This document shows positions 42,649-48,981 of a stretch of 48,981 nt of DNA, in pieces (the first letter of the stretch is position 1; each line of letters opens with the position of its first letter). The stretch comes from Streptomyces graminilatus. GTDB taxonomy: Bacteria; Actinomycetota; Actinomycetes; Streptomycetales; Streptomycetaceae. The notes below the pieces were generated by a model that saw only the letters and a list, made by a program, of their open reading frames with translations, was not told where the DNA came from and searched no databases. Where the stretch lies: contig NZ_LIQQ01000136.1 in NCBI RefSeq assembly GCF_001418565.1, forward strand, positions 1-48,981. The letters run 5' to 3'. A program made the position numbers and the translations under genes.

Positions 42649-44135
42649 GCAGCCAGGTGGGCGATCGGGCGGACAATCGGGCCGACAGTCGGGTGAGTGA
42701 CCGGGCAACCAGCCGGATGAGCGCCCGAGTTGGTGCTCCGCTCAGTGGCCGGGCCGCTCCCGAAGTGGCCGGGCTGCCCGTGCTCGGCAGTGTGCTCGAC
42801 TTCCGGAGGGACATCCTCGCCACGATGCGCGAGGGCTGGCGGGAGGGCGGCGACCTCGTCCGCTACCGGCTCGGCCCGGTGTCCGTGCACGGTGTGTCCG
42901 GCCCGGAGCTGGCCGGGGAGGTGCTGACCGACAGCGCCGTCTACGGCAAGCTCGGCGCCGACAACCCGCTGCGGCTGGTGCTCGGCGAGGGGCTGCTGAC
43001 GGGCGACGACCACGAGAGCTGGCTGACCAACCGCCGCATGATGCAGCCGATCTACAGCAAACAGGCCCTCACCTCGATGTTCCGTACGATGTCCGCCTCG
43101 GTCGAGGACCAGCTCGCCCACATGGCGGCCACCTACCGCACCGGTGACGCCGTCGATCTGCACACCGAGCTGATGCGGGTGACGCTCGACATCGTCAGCC
43201 GGTGCATGTTCAGCACCGACATCACCGAGGGCCTCGGCGAACTCGGCCCGGACGCGGTGGAGGTGGCGATCAACTTCGCCTTCGACCGCCTCCAGAACCC
43301 CTTCAGCCCGCCCACGAACTGGCCGACCCCGCGCAACCGGCGCTTCCGCGAGGTGATGGACGGGATCGACGCCCTGATCTGCCGCATCATCCGCGAACGC
43401 CGGGCCGAGGCTGAGTCGGACCTCGCGCATGTCCGGCGCGGCGACCTGCTGGACATGCTGCTCGACGCCCGGGACGAGGACACCGGCGCGGGCATGGACG
43501 ACCGCCAGTTGCGCGACGAGGTGATCACCACGTTCGCCGCCGGGCACGAGACGACCGCGGTCACCCTGAGCTGGACCTTCTACCTCCTCTCCCGCCACCG
43601 TGACGTCCTGGCGGCGGTACAGCGCGAGGTCGACGGGGCCCTCGGCGGACGGCTGCCCACCGTCGACGACCTGCGGGCCATGCCGTACACGCTCCAGGTC
43701 TTCGAGGAGTCGCTGCGGATGTACCCGTCGGCACCGATCGTGCCCCGACTGACCCTGAAGGACACCGAGTTGGGCGGCCACCGGGTCCCGGCGGGCTCCC
43801 GCGTCCTGGTCAACCTGCACAACATCCACCGCCATCCCGCCCACTGGCCCGACCCGGAACGCTTCGACCCCGACCGCTTCCGCACCGGGGAGGGCAGGGC
43901 CCCCGGGAAACGGCACCGGTTCGCCTACCTCCCCTTCGGCGCGGGGCCGCACCTGTGCATCGGCAAGCATTTCGCGCTCATGGAGGCGCACCTGCTTCTC
44001 GCCGCGCTGCTCCAGCGCTACGAGTTCCGGCACGTCCCGTCCCACCGGGTCGTCGACCACGCCACGATCACCCTGCGCCCCCGCTACGGCATGGTGATGA
44101 CCCTGCACGACCGCCGACCACGCCCACGCCACTGA
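42645..44135 (+). CDS. Cytochrome P450
   Basis: A 496-residue P450. Key elements are intact: I-helix AAGHETT (Glu302, Thr303), ExxR E355-S-L-R358, and the heme loop FGAGPHLCIG with Cys438. GSVLDFRRDILATMREGWREGG and the PERFDPDRF meander are of the membrane-P450/CYP102-like type rather than the short soluble CYP105 type. The first 30 residues (VGDRADNRADSRVSDRATSR) are a repetitive Arg/Asp linker, so ATG 42717 (SARVGAPLSG) is an alternative start; the GTG of the GTGA overlap is kept because of coupling. No ferredoxin gene is adjacent. Confidence 0.9.
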   Translation: MSSQVGDRADNRADSRVSDRATSRMSARVGAPLSGRAAPEVAGLPVLGSVLDFRRDILATMREGWREGGDLVRYRLGPVSVHGVSGPELAGEVLTDSAVYGKLGADNPLRLVLGEGLLTGDDHESWLTNRRMMQPIYSKQALTSMFRTMSASVEDQLAHMAATYRTGDAVDLHTELMRVTLDIVSRCMFSTDITEGLGELGPDAVEVAINFAFDRLQNPFSPPTNWPTPRNRRFREVMDGIDALICRIIRERRAEAESDLAHVRRGDLLDMLLDARDEDTGAGMDDRQLRDEVITTFAAGHETTAVTLSWTFYLLSRHRDVLAAVQREVDGALGGRLPTVDDLRAMPYTLQVFEESLRMYPSAPIVPRLTLKDTELGGHRVPAGSRVLVNLHNIHRHPAHWPDPERFDPDRFRTGEGRAPGKRHRFAYLPFGAGPHLCIGKHFALMEAHLLLAALLQRYEFRHVPSHRVVDHATITLRPRYGMVMTLHDRRPRPRH

Positions 44136-44198
44136 CCGGCCGCCAACCCGAACCCGCCCGCTGAACTCCCGCCCATCGCAATGCATTTGGAGCCCTTG

Positions 44199-45215
44199 AT
44201 GGTGACGCGCCAGGACGATCCGCACACCCTGCCGCTCAACACGGTCCAGTACGACCCGGCCCGGCCACAGGGCCACTACGAGAGTTTCTACCAGCGCGGA
44301 AACCATCCGACGGAGCCGCGCGCCTTCTGGATCCGGTACACCGTCTTCAGCCCGGCGGGGATGCCGGAGTCGGCCATCGGCGAGCTGTGGGCGGTGTACT
44401 TCGACGGGGTGACCGGCCGGCACGTGGTCGCCAAGGAGGAGTACCCGATCGCCGAGTGCGACTTCCGGCGCGGGACGTTCGGCGCGCGGGTCGGCGACCG
44501 CGTCCTGGAACCGGGCCGCCTGAAGGGCGAGGCGACGGGCCCGAACGGCTCCATCGGCTGGGACCTGACGTACGGGGGCACCGAACCGCCCCTGTTCCTG
44601 CTGCCGCAGAAGATGTACGAGGGCGGCTTCCCCAAGGCCAAGAGCCTGGTCGGGATGCCGCTGGCCCGCTTCGACGGCTCCCTCACGGTCGACGGCGAGT
44701 CGGTCGACGTGGACGGCTGGACGGGCAGCCAGAACCACAACTGGGGCAGCCAGCACACCGATTACTACGCCTTCGGGCAGGTCGCCGGGTTCGACGACGC
44801 CCCGGACAGCTTCCTGGAGATCGTCACCGCGCGGGCGAAGATCGGCCCGGTACGGACACCGATGGCGACCTTCCTCGTCCTGCGCCACGACGAACGCGAG
44901 TACCAACTCGTCTCGATGCGCCGGGCGTTGACGGCGAAGGCCCAATTCGGCTACTTCCACTGGGACTTCAGCACGAGCGACGACACCGTCACCGTCGTCG
45001 GCCGGTTCCTGGCGGAGAAGGAGCAGTTCGTCGGGCTCAATTACTACAACCCGCCCGGCGGTATCAAGCACTGCCTCAACACCAAGATCACCAGTTGCGA
45101 GCTGGAGATCCGCAACAAGGTCACCGGCAGGGTCGACCGGCTGCGCACCGAACACCGCGCCCTGATGGAGATCCTCACCGACGACCGCTCGCACGGCGTC
45201 GAGATCCGCGCCTGA
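44199..45215 (+). CDS. CrtC/AttH-like lipocalin-fold protein
   Basis: A 338-residue beta-rich protein. FWIRYTVFSPAG and ELWAVYFDG, the central SQNHNWGSQHTDYYAFGQV and late CELEIRNKVTG fit the hydroxyneurosporene synthase (CrtC)/AttH superfamily of two-lipocalin-domain proteins. Members hydrate carotenoids in phototrophs, and distant fungal relatives act as Diels-Alderases in decalin biosynthesis (family knowledge). No signal peptide is seen. ATG 44199 is preferred to 44181 because GGAG precedes it. It is the last gene of the unit and is followed by a strong terminator. Its placement after a P450 suggests hydration or cyclisation of a late intermediate. Confidence 0.7.
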   Translation: MVTRQDDPHTLPLNTVQYDPARPQGHYESFYQRGNHPTEPRAFWIRYTVFSPAGMPESAIGELWAVYFDGVTGRHVVAKEEYPIAECDFRRGTFGARVGDRVLEPGRLKGEATGPNGSIGWDLTYGGTEPPLFLLPQKMYEGGFPKAKSLVGMPLARFDGSLTVDGESVDVDGWTGSQNHNWGSQHTDYYAFGQVAGFDDAPDSFLEIVTARAKIGPVRTPMATFLVLRHDEREYQLVSMRRALTAKAQFGYFHWDFSTSDDTVTVVGRFLAEKEQFVGLNYYNPPGGIKHCLNTKITSCELEIRNKVTGRVDRLRTEHRALMEILTDDRSHGVEIRA

Positions 45216-45235
45216 GCACCTTGGCGACAGCGGAA

Positions 45236-45270
45236 CCGTCCGTACCCGGCGCATCACCGGGTACGGACGG
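45236..45270. terminator. 14-base perfect bidirectional hairpin
   Basis: CCGTCCGTACCCGG (45236-45249) and CCGGGTACGGACGG (45257-45270) form a perfect stem with a 7-base loop between the convergent ends of the CrtC-like gene and the isomerase gene. Confidence 0.85.
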
Positions 45271-45284
45271 GCTGGTACGAACGG

Positions 45285-46151
45285 CTACGCCACGTGCTCC
45301 ACGAACCGCGCCGCCGTCTCCGCGAGCACCTCGCGCCCGTCCCGGGCCCACAGAGCGTCGTTGAACAGCTCGACCTCGATGGGACCGGTGTAACCGGCCG
45401 CCTCGACGTACGCCTTCCACTCCCGCATGTCGATCGAGCCGTCCCCGATCTGCCCCCGGCCGTTGAGGACGCCTTCGGGCAACGGGGTGGTCCAGTCGGC
45501 GAGTTGGAAGCTGTGGATACGGCCACCGACGCCGGCCCGGGCGATCTGCGCGGGCGCGTGGTCGTCCCACCAGATGTGGTACGTGTCCACCGTGACGCCG
45601 ACCTGGTGGGAGGGGAAGCGTTCCGCGAGGTCGAGGGCCTGGGTGAGCGTCGAGACCACGCAGCGGTCGGCGGCGTACATCGGGTGCAGCGGCTCGATGG
45701 CCAGACGGACGCCGTGCGACTCGGCGTACGGGCCCAGCTCGGCGAGCGCGTCGGCGATGCGCTCCCGGGCGCCGTACAGGTCCTTGGAACCGGCCGGGAG
45801 GCCGCCCGACACCAGGACGAGGGTGTCCGTGCCGAGCGTGGCCGCCTCGTCGACGGCCCTGCGGTTGTCGGCGACGGCCTCCGCGCGCTCCGCCGGGTCG
45901 GTCGCGGTGAGGAAGCCGCCCCGGCAGAGGGTGGTGACCGCGAGGCCCGCGTCGCGGATCAGCTTCGCCGTGGCCTCGACGCCGTACTCCTGGACGGGCG
46001 CCCGCCACAGCCCCACTCCAGGGACGCCCAACTCCAGACAGGCATCGACCAGTTCGGGCAGCGAGAGCTGCTTCACGGTCATCTGGTTGATGCTGAAGCG
46101 CGAGAGATCCCCGCCACTGGTGGCACTGGTGCTGCTGCTGGTGGTGCTCAC
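45285..46151 (-). CDS. Sugar phosphate isomerase/epimerase (TIM barrel)
   Basis: A 288-residue xylose-isomerase-like TIM-barrel protein. It has GVGLWRAPVQEYGVEATAKLIRDAGL, VRLAIEPLHPMYAADRCVVST, VGVTVDTYHIWWDDH and IHSFQLADWTTPL, with Glu, Asp and His in metal-site positions, and closes with GYTGPIEVELFNDALWARDG. The N-terminus is a Ser/Thr stretch encoded by AGC/ACC repeats. The GTG start is in a GTGA overlap with the DUF993 gene. It is the third gene of a carbohydrate operon and likely isomerises a keto-sugar or inositol-like intermediate; the exact substrate is unknown. Confidence 0.85.
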   Translation of the reverse strand: MSTTSSSTSATSGGDLSRFSINQMTVKQLSLPELVDACLELGVPGVGLWRAPVQEYGVEATAKLIRDAGLAVTTLCRGGFLTATDPAERAEAVADNRRAVDEAATLGTDTLVLVSGGLPAGSKDLYGARERIADALAELGPYAESHGVRLAIEPLHPMYAADRCVVSTLTQALDLAERFPSHQVGVTVDTYHIWWDDHAPAQIARAGVGGRIHSFQLADWTTPLPEGVLNGRGQIGDGSIDMREWKAYVEAAGYTGPIEVELFNDALWARDGREVLAETAARFVEHVA

Positions 46152-47305
46152 TGGTTCACTCCGTACAGGGACAGCAGGTTCCTCATCCGCTCCTCCGCGA
46201 GCTTCGGGTCCGGGAACAGGCCCAGTCCGTCGGCGAGTCGGTAGGCGCGCGCGAAGTGCGGCAGGGAGCGGGCCGACTGGAGCCCGCCGACCATGGTGAA
46301 GTGCGACTGGTGGCCGGCCAGCCAGGCCAGGAAGACCACGCCCGTCTTGTAGAAGCGGGTGGGCGTCTGGAAGAGATGGCGGGACAACTCGACCGTGGGA
46401 TCGAGGAGTTCGCGGAAGCCCGCCGTGTCACCCGTGTCGAGGACGCGCACCGCCTCTCCCGCCAGCGGGCCGAGCGGGTCGAAGATGCCGAGGAGGGCGT
46501 GGCTGAAGCCCTGCTCGTCGCCCGCGATCAGCTCGGGGTAGTTGAAGTCGTCGCCCGTGTAGCAGCGCACGCCGCGCGGGAGTCGGCGGCGGATGTCGAT
46601 CTCGCGCTGGGCGTCGAGGAGCGAAACCTTGATGCCGTCGACCTTGTCGGGGTGGGCGGCGATGACGTCGAGGAAGGTCTCGGTGGCCGCGTCGAGGTCG
46701 GCCGACCCCCAGTACCCCTCCAGCGCCGGGTCGAACATCGGGCCGAGCCAGTGCAGGATCACCGGCTCGGCGGACTGGCGCAGCAGATGGCCGTAGACGT
46801 CGAGGTAGTCCTCGGGGCCCTGCGCGGCGGCGGCCAGCGCGCGGGACGCCATCAGGATCGTCCTGGCGCCCGCCTCCTCGACGAGGGCGAGCTGCTCCTC
46901 GTACGCCTCGCGGATGTCCGCCAGGGAGGCGCCGGGGGTGGTGAGCTGGTCGGTGCCGACGCCGCAGGCGATGAGCCCGCCGACCGACTTCGCCTCGGCG
47001 GCGGACCGGCGGATCAGCTCCGCGGCGCCGGCCCAGTCCAGGCCCATGCCGCGCTGGGCGGTGTCCATGGCCTCCGCGACACCGAGGCCGTGGGACCAGA
47101 GGTGGCGGCGGAAGGCGAGCGTCGAGTCCCAGTCGACGGCGGCCGGGGAGTCCGGGGACACGTCGGCGTACGGGTCGGCGACGACATGGGCCGCCGAGTA
47201 GACCGTACGGGAGGTGAAGGGGGTGCCGGGAGTGAGGGCGAGGGGTGTCGAGCGCGGTTCGTACGCGCTCAACACACCGCTGGAGTCCGGGAGTTGGATG
47301 GTCAC
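46148..47305 (-). CDS. DUF993 family aldolase-like protein
   Basis: A 385-residue protein of the DUF993 family, which is distantly related to dihydrodipicolinate synthase-type TIM-barrel aldolases. Visible parts are FTSRTVYSAAHVVADPYAD, DWDSTLAFRRHLWSHGLGVAEAMDTAQRGMGLDW, LIACGVGTDQL, and VDGIKVSLLDAQREIDIRRRLP, with the Lys in IKVSL a candidate Schiff-base residue (inference). It starts at the GTG of a GTGA overlap with the oxidoreductase. In actinobacteria this gene usually sits between an oxidoreductase and a sugar isomerase, as here, suggesting one catabolic pathway. Confidence 0.82.
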   Translation of the reverse strand: MTIQLPDSSGVLSAYEPRSTPLALTPGTPFTSRTVYSAAHVVADPYADVSPDSPAAVDWDSTLAFRRHLWSHGLGVAEAMDTAQRGMGLDWAGAAELIRRSAAEAKSVGGLIACGVGTDQLTTPGASLADIREAYEEQLALVEEAGARTILMASRALAAAAQGPEDYLDVYGHLLRQSAEPVILHWLGPMFDPALEGYWGSADLDAATETFLDVIAAHPDKVDGIKVSLLDAQREIDIRRRLPRGVRCYTGDDFNYPELIAGDEQGFSHALLGIFDPLGPLAGEAVRVLDTGDTAGFRELLDPTVELSRHLFQTPTRFYKTGVVFLAWLAGHQSHFTMVGGLQSARSLPHFARAYRLADGLGLFPDPKLAEERMRNLLSLYGVNQ

Positions 47306-48459
47306 AGCGTGATCTCCGGCACGTCGAGACGGACGCCCTCCGCCGAGGACTTCAGGCCCAGTTCGGCGAGCTGGACACCACGGGCGCCGGCCAGCAGGTC
47401 CCACTGGTAGGGCGCGTCGGCGTAGACGTGCTTGAGGAACAGCTCCCACTGGGCCTTGAAGCCGTTGTCGAACTCGGCGTTGTCCGGGATCTCCTGCCAC
47501 TGGTCGCGGAAGGAGTAGGTCGCCGGGATGTCCGGGTTCCAGACCGGCTTGGGCGTCGAACTGCGGTGCTGGACACGGCAGTTGCGCAGCCCAGCGACGG
47601 CGGACCCCTCGGTCCCGTCGACCTGGAACTCCACCAGCTCGTCGCGGTTGACGCGCACGGCCCAGGAGGAGTTGATCTGGGCGATGGCGCCGCCCTCGAG
47701 TTCGAAGATGCCGTAGGCGGAGTCGTCGGCGGTGGCCTCGTACGGCTTGTCGTTCTCGTCCCAGCGCTGCGGGATGTGGGTGGCGGTGAGGGCCTGGACG
47801 GACTTCACCCGGCCGAACAGCTCGTGGAGCACGTACTCCCAGTGCGGGAACATGTCGACGACGATGCCGCCGCCGTCCTCGGAGCGGTAGTTCCAGGACG
47901 GGCGCTGGGCGGTCTGCCAGTCGCCCTCGAAGACCCAGTAGCCGAACTCGCCCCGGATCGAGAGGATGCGGCCGAAGAAGCCGCCGTCGATGAGGCGCTT
48001 GAGCTTGAGCAGGCCGGGGAGGAACAGCTTGTCCTGGACGACGCCGTGGCGCACACCGGCCGCGTTCGCCAGGCGGGCCAGTTCCAGCGCGCCGTCGAGG
48101 CCGGTGGCGGTGGGCTTCTCCGTGTAGATGTGCTTGCCGGCCGCGATCGCCTTCCGGATCGACTCCTCGCGCGCGGAGGTGACCTGCGCGTCGAAGTAGA
48201 TGTCGACGGTCGGGTCGGCGAGGACCTCGTCGACGTCTGTGGAGACGTTCTCGGGGTCCAGGCCGTGCTGCTCGGCGAGCGCCTTCAGCACGTGCTCCCG
48301 GCGGCCGACCAGGATCGGTTCCGGCCACAGCACGGTGCCGTCGCCGAGGTCGAGACCGCCCTGTTCGCGCAGGGCGAGGATCGAGCGGACCAGGTGCTGG
48401 CGGTAGCCCATGCGTCCGGTCACGCCGTTCATGGCGATACGCACCGTCTTGCGTGTCAC
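47302..48459 (-). CDS. Gfo/Idh/MocA family oxidoreductase
   Basis: A 385-residue NAD(P)-dependent sugar or cyclitol dehydrogenase. The nucleotide-binding domain begins VRIAMNGVTGRMGYRQHLVRS, an unusual GxTGRMG form rather than the classic GxGxxG. AGKHIYTEKPTATGLDGALELA carries the EKP motif that contacts the nicotinamide, and the C-terminal alpha/beta domain has GGGIVVDMFPHWEYVLHELFG. The GTG start follows AAGGGAAAG. First gene of the operon, divergent from a LacI-family regulator. Confidence 0.88.
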   Translation of the reverse strand: MTRKTVRIAMNGVTGRMGYRQHLVRSILALREQGGLDLGDGTVLWPEPILVGRREHVLKALAEQHGLDPENVSTDVDEVLADPTVDIYFDAQVTSAREESIRKAIAAGKHIYTEKPTATGLDGALELARLANAAGVRHGVVQDKLFLPGLLKLKRLIDGGFFGRILSIRGEFGYWVFEGDWQTAQRPSWNYRSEDGGGIVVDMFPHWEYVLHELFGRVKSVQALTATHIPQRWDENDKPYEATADDSAYGIFELEGGAIAQINSSWAVRVNRDELVEFQVDGTEGSAVAGLRNCRVQHRSSTPKPVWNPDIPATYSFRDQWQEIPDNAEFDNGFKAQWELFLKHVYADAPYQWDLLAGARGVQLAELGLKSSAEGVRLDVPEITL

Positions 48460-48510
48460 GTCTTTCCCTTCATCGGTGCCACAGAGGCCTCGGCTTCATA
48501 GGTGCGCAGC

Positions 48511-48518
48511 AAGCGCTT
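48511..48518. promoter_or_regulatory. LacI-type operator in divergent promoter region
   Basis: AAGCGCTT is a perfect palindrome with the central CG of LacI-family operators; extended, GCAAGCGCTTTC is nearly symmetrical. It lies 51-59 bases upstream of the oxidoreductase start and faces the divergent LacI gene at 48728, its likely binder. Confidence 0.65.
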
Positions 48519-48551
48519 TCTATACAGGAAGAAGCTAGCCTCTCTCCAGCG

Positions 48552-48559
48552 GTCCGGAC
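48552..48559. promoter_or_regulatory. Second palindrome GTCCGGAC
   Basis: GTCCGGAC, in context GGTCCGGACAAGAG, repeats the core found between the divergent iol genes at 17637-17646. It may be a shared regulator site. The remaining sequence up to 48727 shows no gene. Confidence 0.3.
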
Positions 48560-48727
48560 AAGAGCACAGAGAGGCCGATTTGTTCGAGGGGACGAACCGC
48601 GGGGGCCGTAGGTCATAAGGTCTACAGGGCCTGCACAGGTATGGACCTGAATACGCAAAGTGCGACAACTTACAGCGACGCAACGCAACGCGGCAGACGA
48701 CAGGTCGCGTGACCGGAGGACGACGAG

Positions 48728-48981
48728 ATGACGGTGACCCTGGCGGACGTGGCGGCCCGCGCCCAGGTCTCGCCCGCGACGGTGTCGCGCGTACTGAACG
48801 GGAACTATCCCGTGGCCGCGTCCACCCGTGAGCGGGTGCTGCGCGCCGTGGACGACCTGGACTACGTGCTCAACGGGCCCGCGAGCGCGCTCGCCGCGGC
48901 CACGTCCGACCTGGTCGGGATCCTCGTCAACGACATCGCCGACCCCTTCTTCGGGATCATGGCGAGCGCGCTCGCGGGCCC
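48728..48981 (+). CDS. LacI-family transcriptional regulator (3' end outside window)
   Basis: The first 84 codons are present. MTVTLADVAARAQVSPATVSRVLNGNYPVAASTRERVLRAVDDLDYVLNGPASALA (in parts) is a typical LacI helix-turn-helix and hinge helix, and LVGILVNDIADPFFGIMASALAG starts the ligand-binding domain. GGAGGA lies about eight bases before the ATG. It is divergent from the oxidoreductase operon and is likely its repressor, acting through the AAGCGCTT site. Confidence 0.88.
   Translation, partial: MTVTLADVAARAQVSPATVSRVLNGNYPVAASTRERVLRAVDDLDYVLNGPASALAAATSDLVGILVNDIADPFFGIMASALAG

Noticed and set aside
42357..45257. 966-codon open frame on the minus strand opposite the P450 and CrtC-like genes
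   Set aside because: Antisense shadow caused by high third-position GC; composition is Val/Asp/His/Arg-rich with no domain, and the plus strand has clear enzyme motifs.

Overview
The window is high-GC actinobacterial DNA, almost certainly from a Streptomyces chromosome. The grounds are very high third-position GC with long antisense shadow ORFs, frequent GTG starts with GTGA/ATGA stop-start overlaps, Streptomyces-type small regulators and XRE-TPR proteins, and the gene block copZ-copA / gltA / recD2 / ribose operon. No tRNA, rRNA, IS element or CRISPR array was found. All calls come from reading the sequence; no database search was run.

Layout. 1-6.9 kb holds the end of a secreted-type chorismate mutase gene, a VWA-domain lipoprotein, an unusual S15-type hydrolase/ABC-ATPase fusion translationally coupled to an ABC permease, and an LppX-like lipoprotein. 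7-11.9 kb looks like a small accessory island: a DUF6907-like protein, two tiny Cys-containing proteins divergent from an XRE-TPR regulator and a GNAT, two hypothetical genes and a truncated DUF3885-like remnant. 11.9-18.6 kb is a myo-inositol catabolic locus (iolC, Cgl0158-type barrel, iolB, iolD, mmsA on the minus strand; an iolE/iolH-like TIM-barrel gene divergent). Its iolB is reduced to an 89-codon remnant. 18.6-25.4 kb carries a small HTH protein, a zinc alcohol dehydrogenase, a CsoR-box-controlled copper chaperone and P-type ATPase, a 736-bp gap with no recognisable gene, and citrate synthase. 25.4-27.6 kb is a RecD2-like helicase.

27.7-33.9 kb is a LacI-controlled ribose-type uptake operon (lacI, rbsA, an rbsC-rbsB fusion, rbsK) ending in a deleted, frame-broken rbsD. 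A secreted GH16 glycosidase and a large secreted M36 metalloprotease follow, divergently transcribed.

37.9-45.2 kb is the most novel-looking part. Eight tightly packed co-directional genes encode a small membrane protein, a DUF2156 (MprF C-terminal-like) acyl/aminoacyl-transferase fold, an SRPBCC cyclase-like protein, a flavin reductase, an FAD amine-oxidase-like enzyme, a SAM methyltransferase, a cytochrome P450 and a CrtC/AttH-like lipocalin-fold protein. They resemble a set of tailoring enzymes without any scaffold-building PKS, NRPS or terpene synthase in view. 45.3-48.5 kb is a second carbohydrate operon (Gfo/Idh/MocA oxidoreductase, DUF993 aldolase-like, sugar isomerase/epimerase), divergent from a LacI-family regulator cut by the window edge.

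Recurring themes are in-place decay of single pathway genes (iolB, rbsD, a DUF3885-like gene), many strong hairpins between convergent genes, and several clear operator-like palindromes at divergent promoters.
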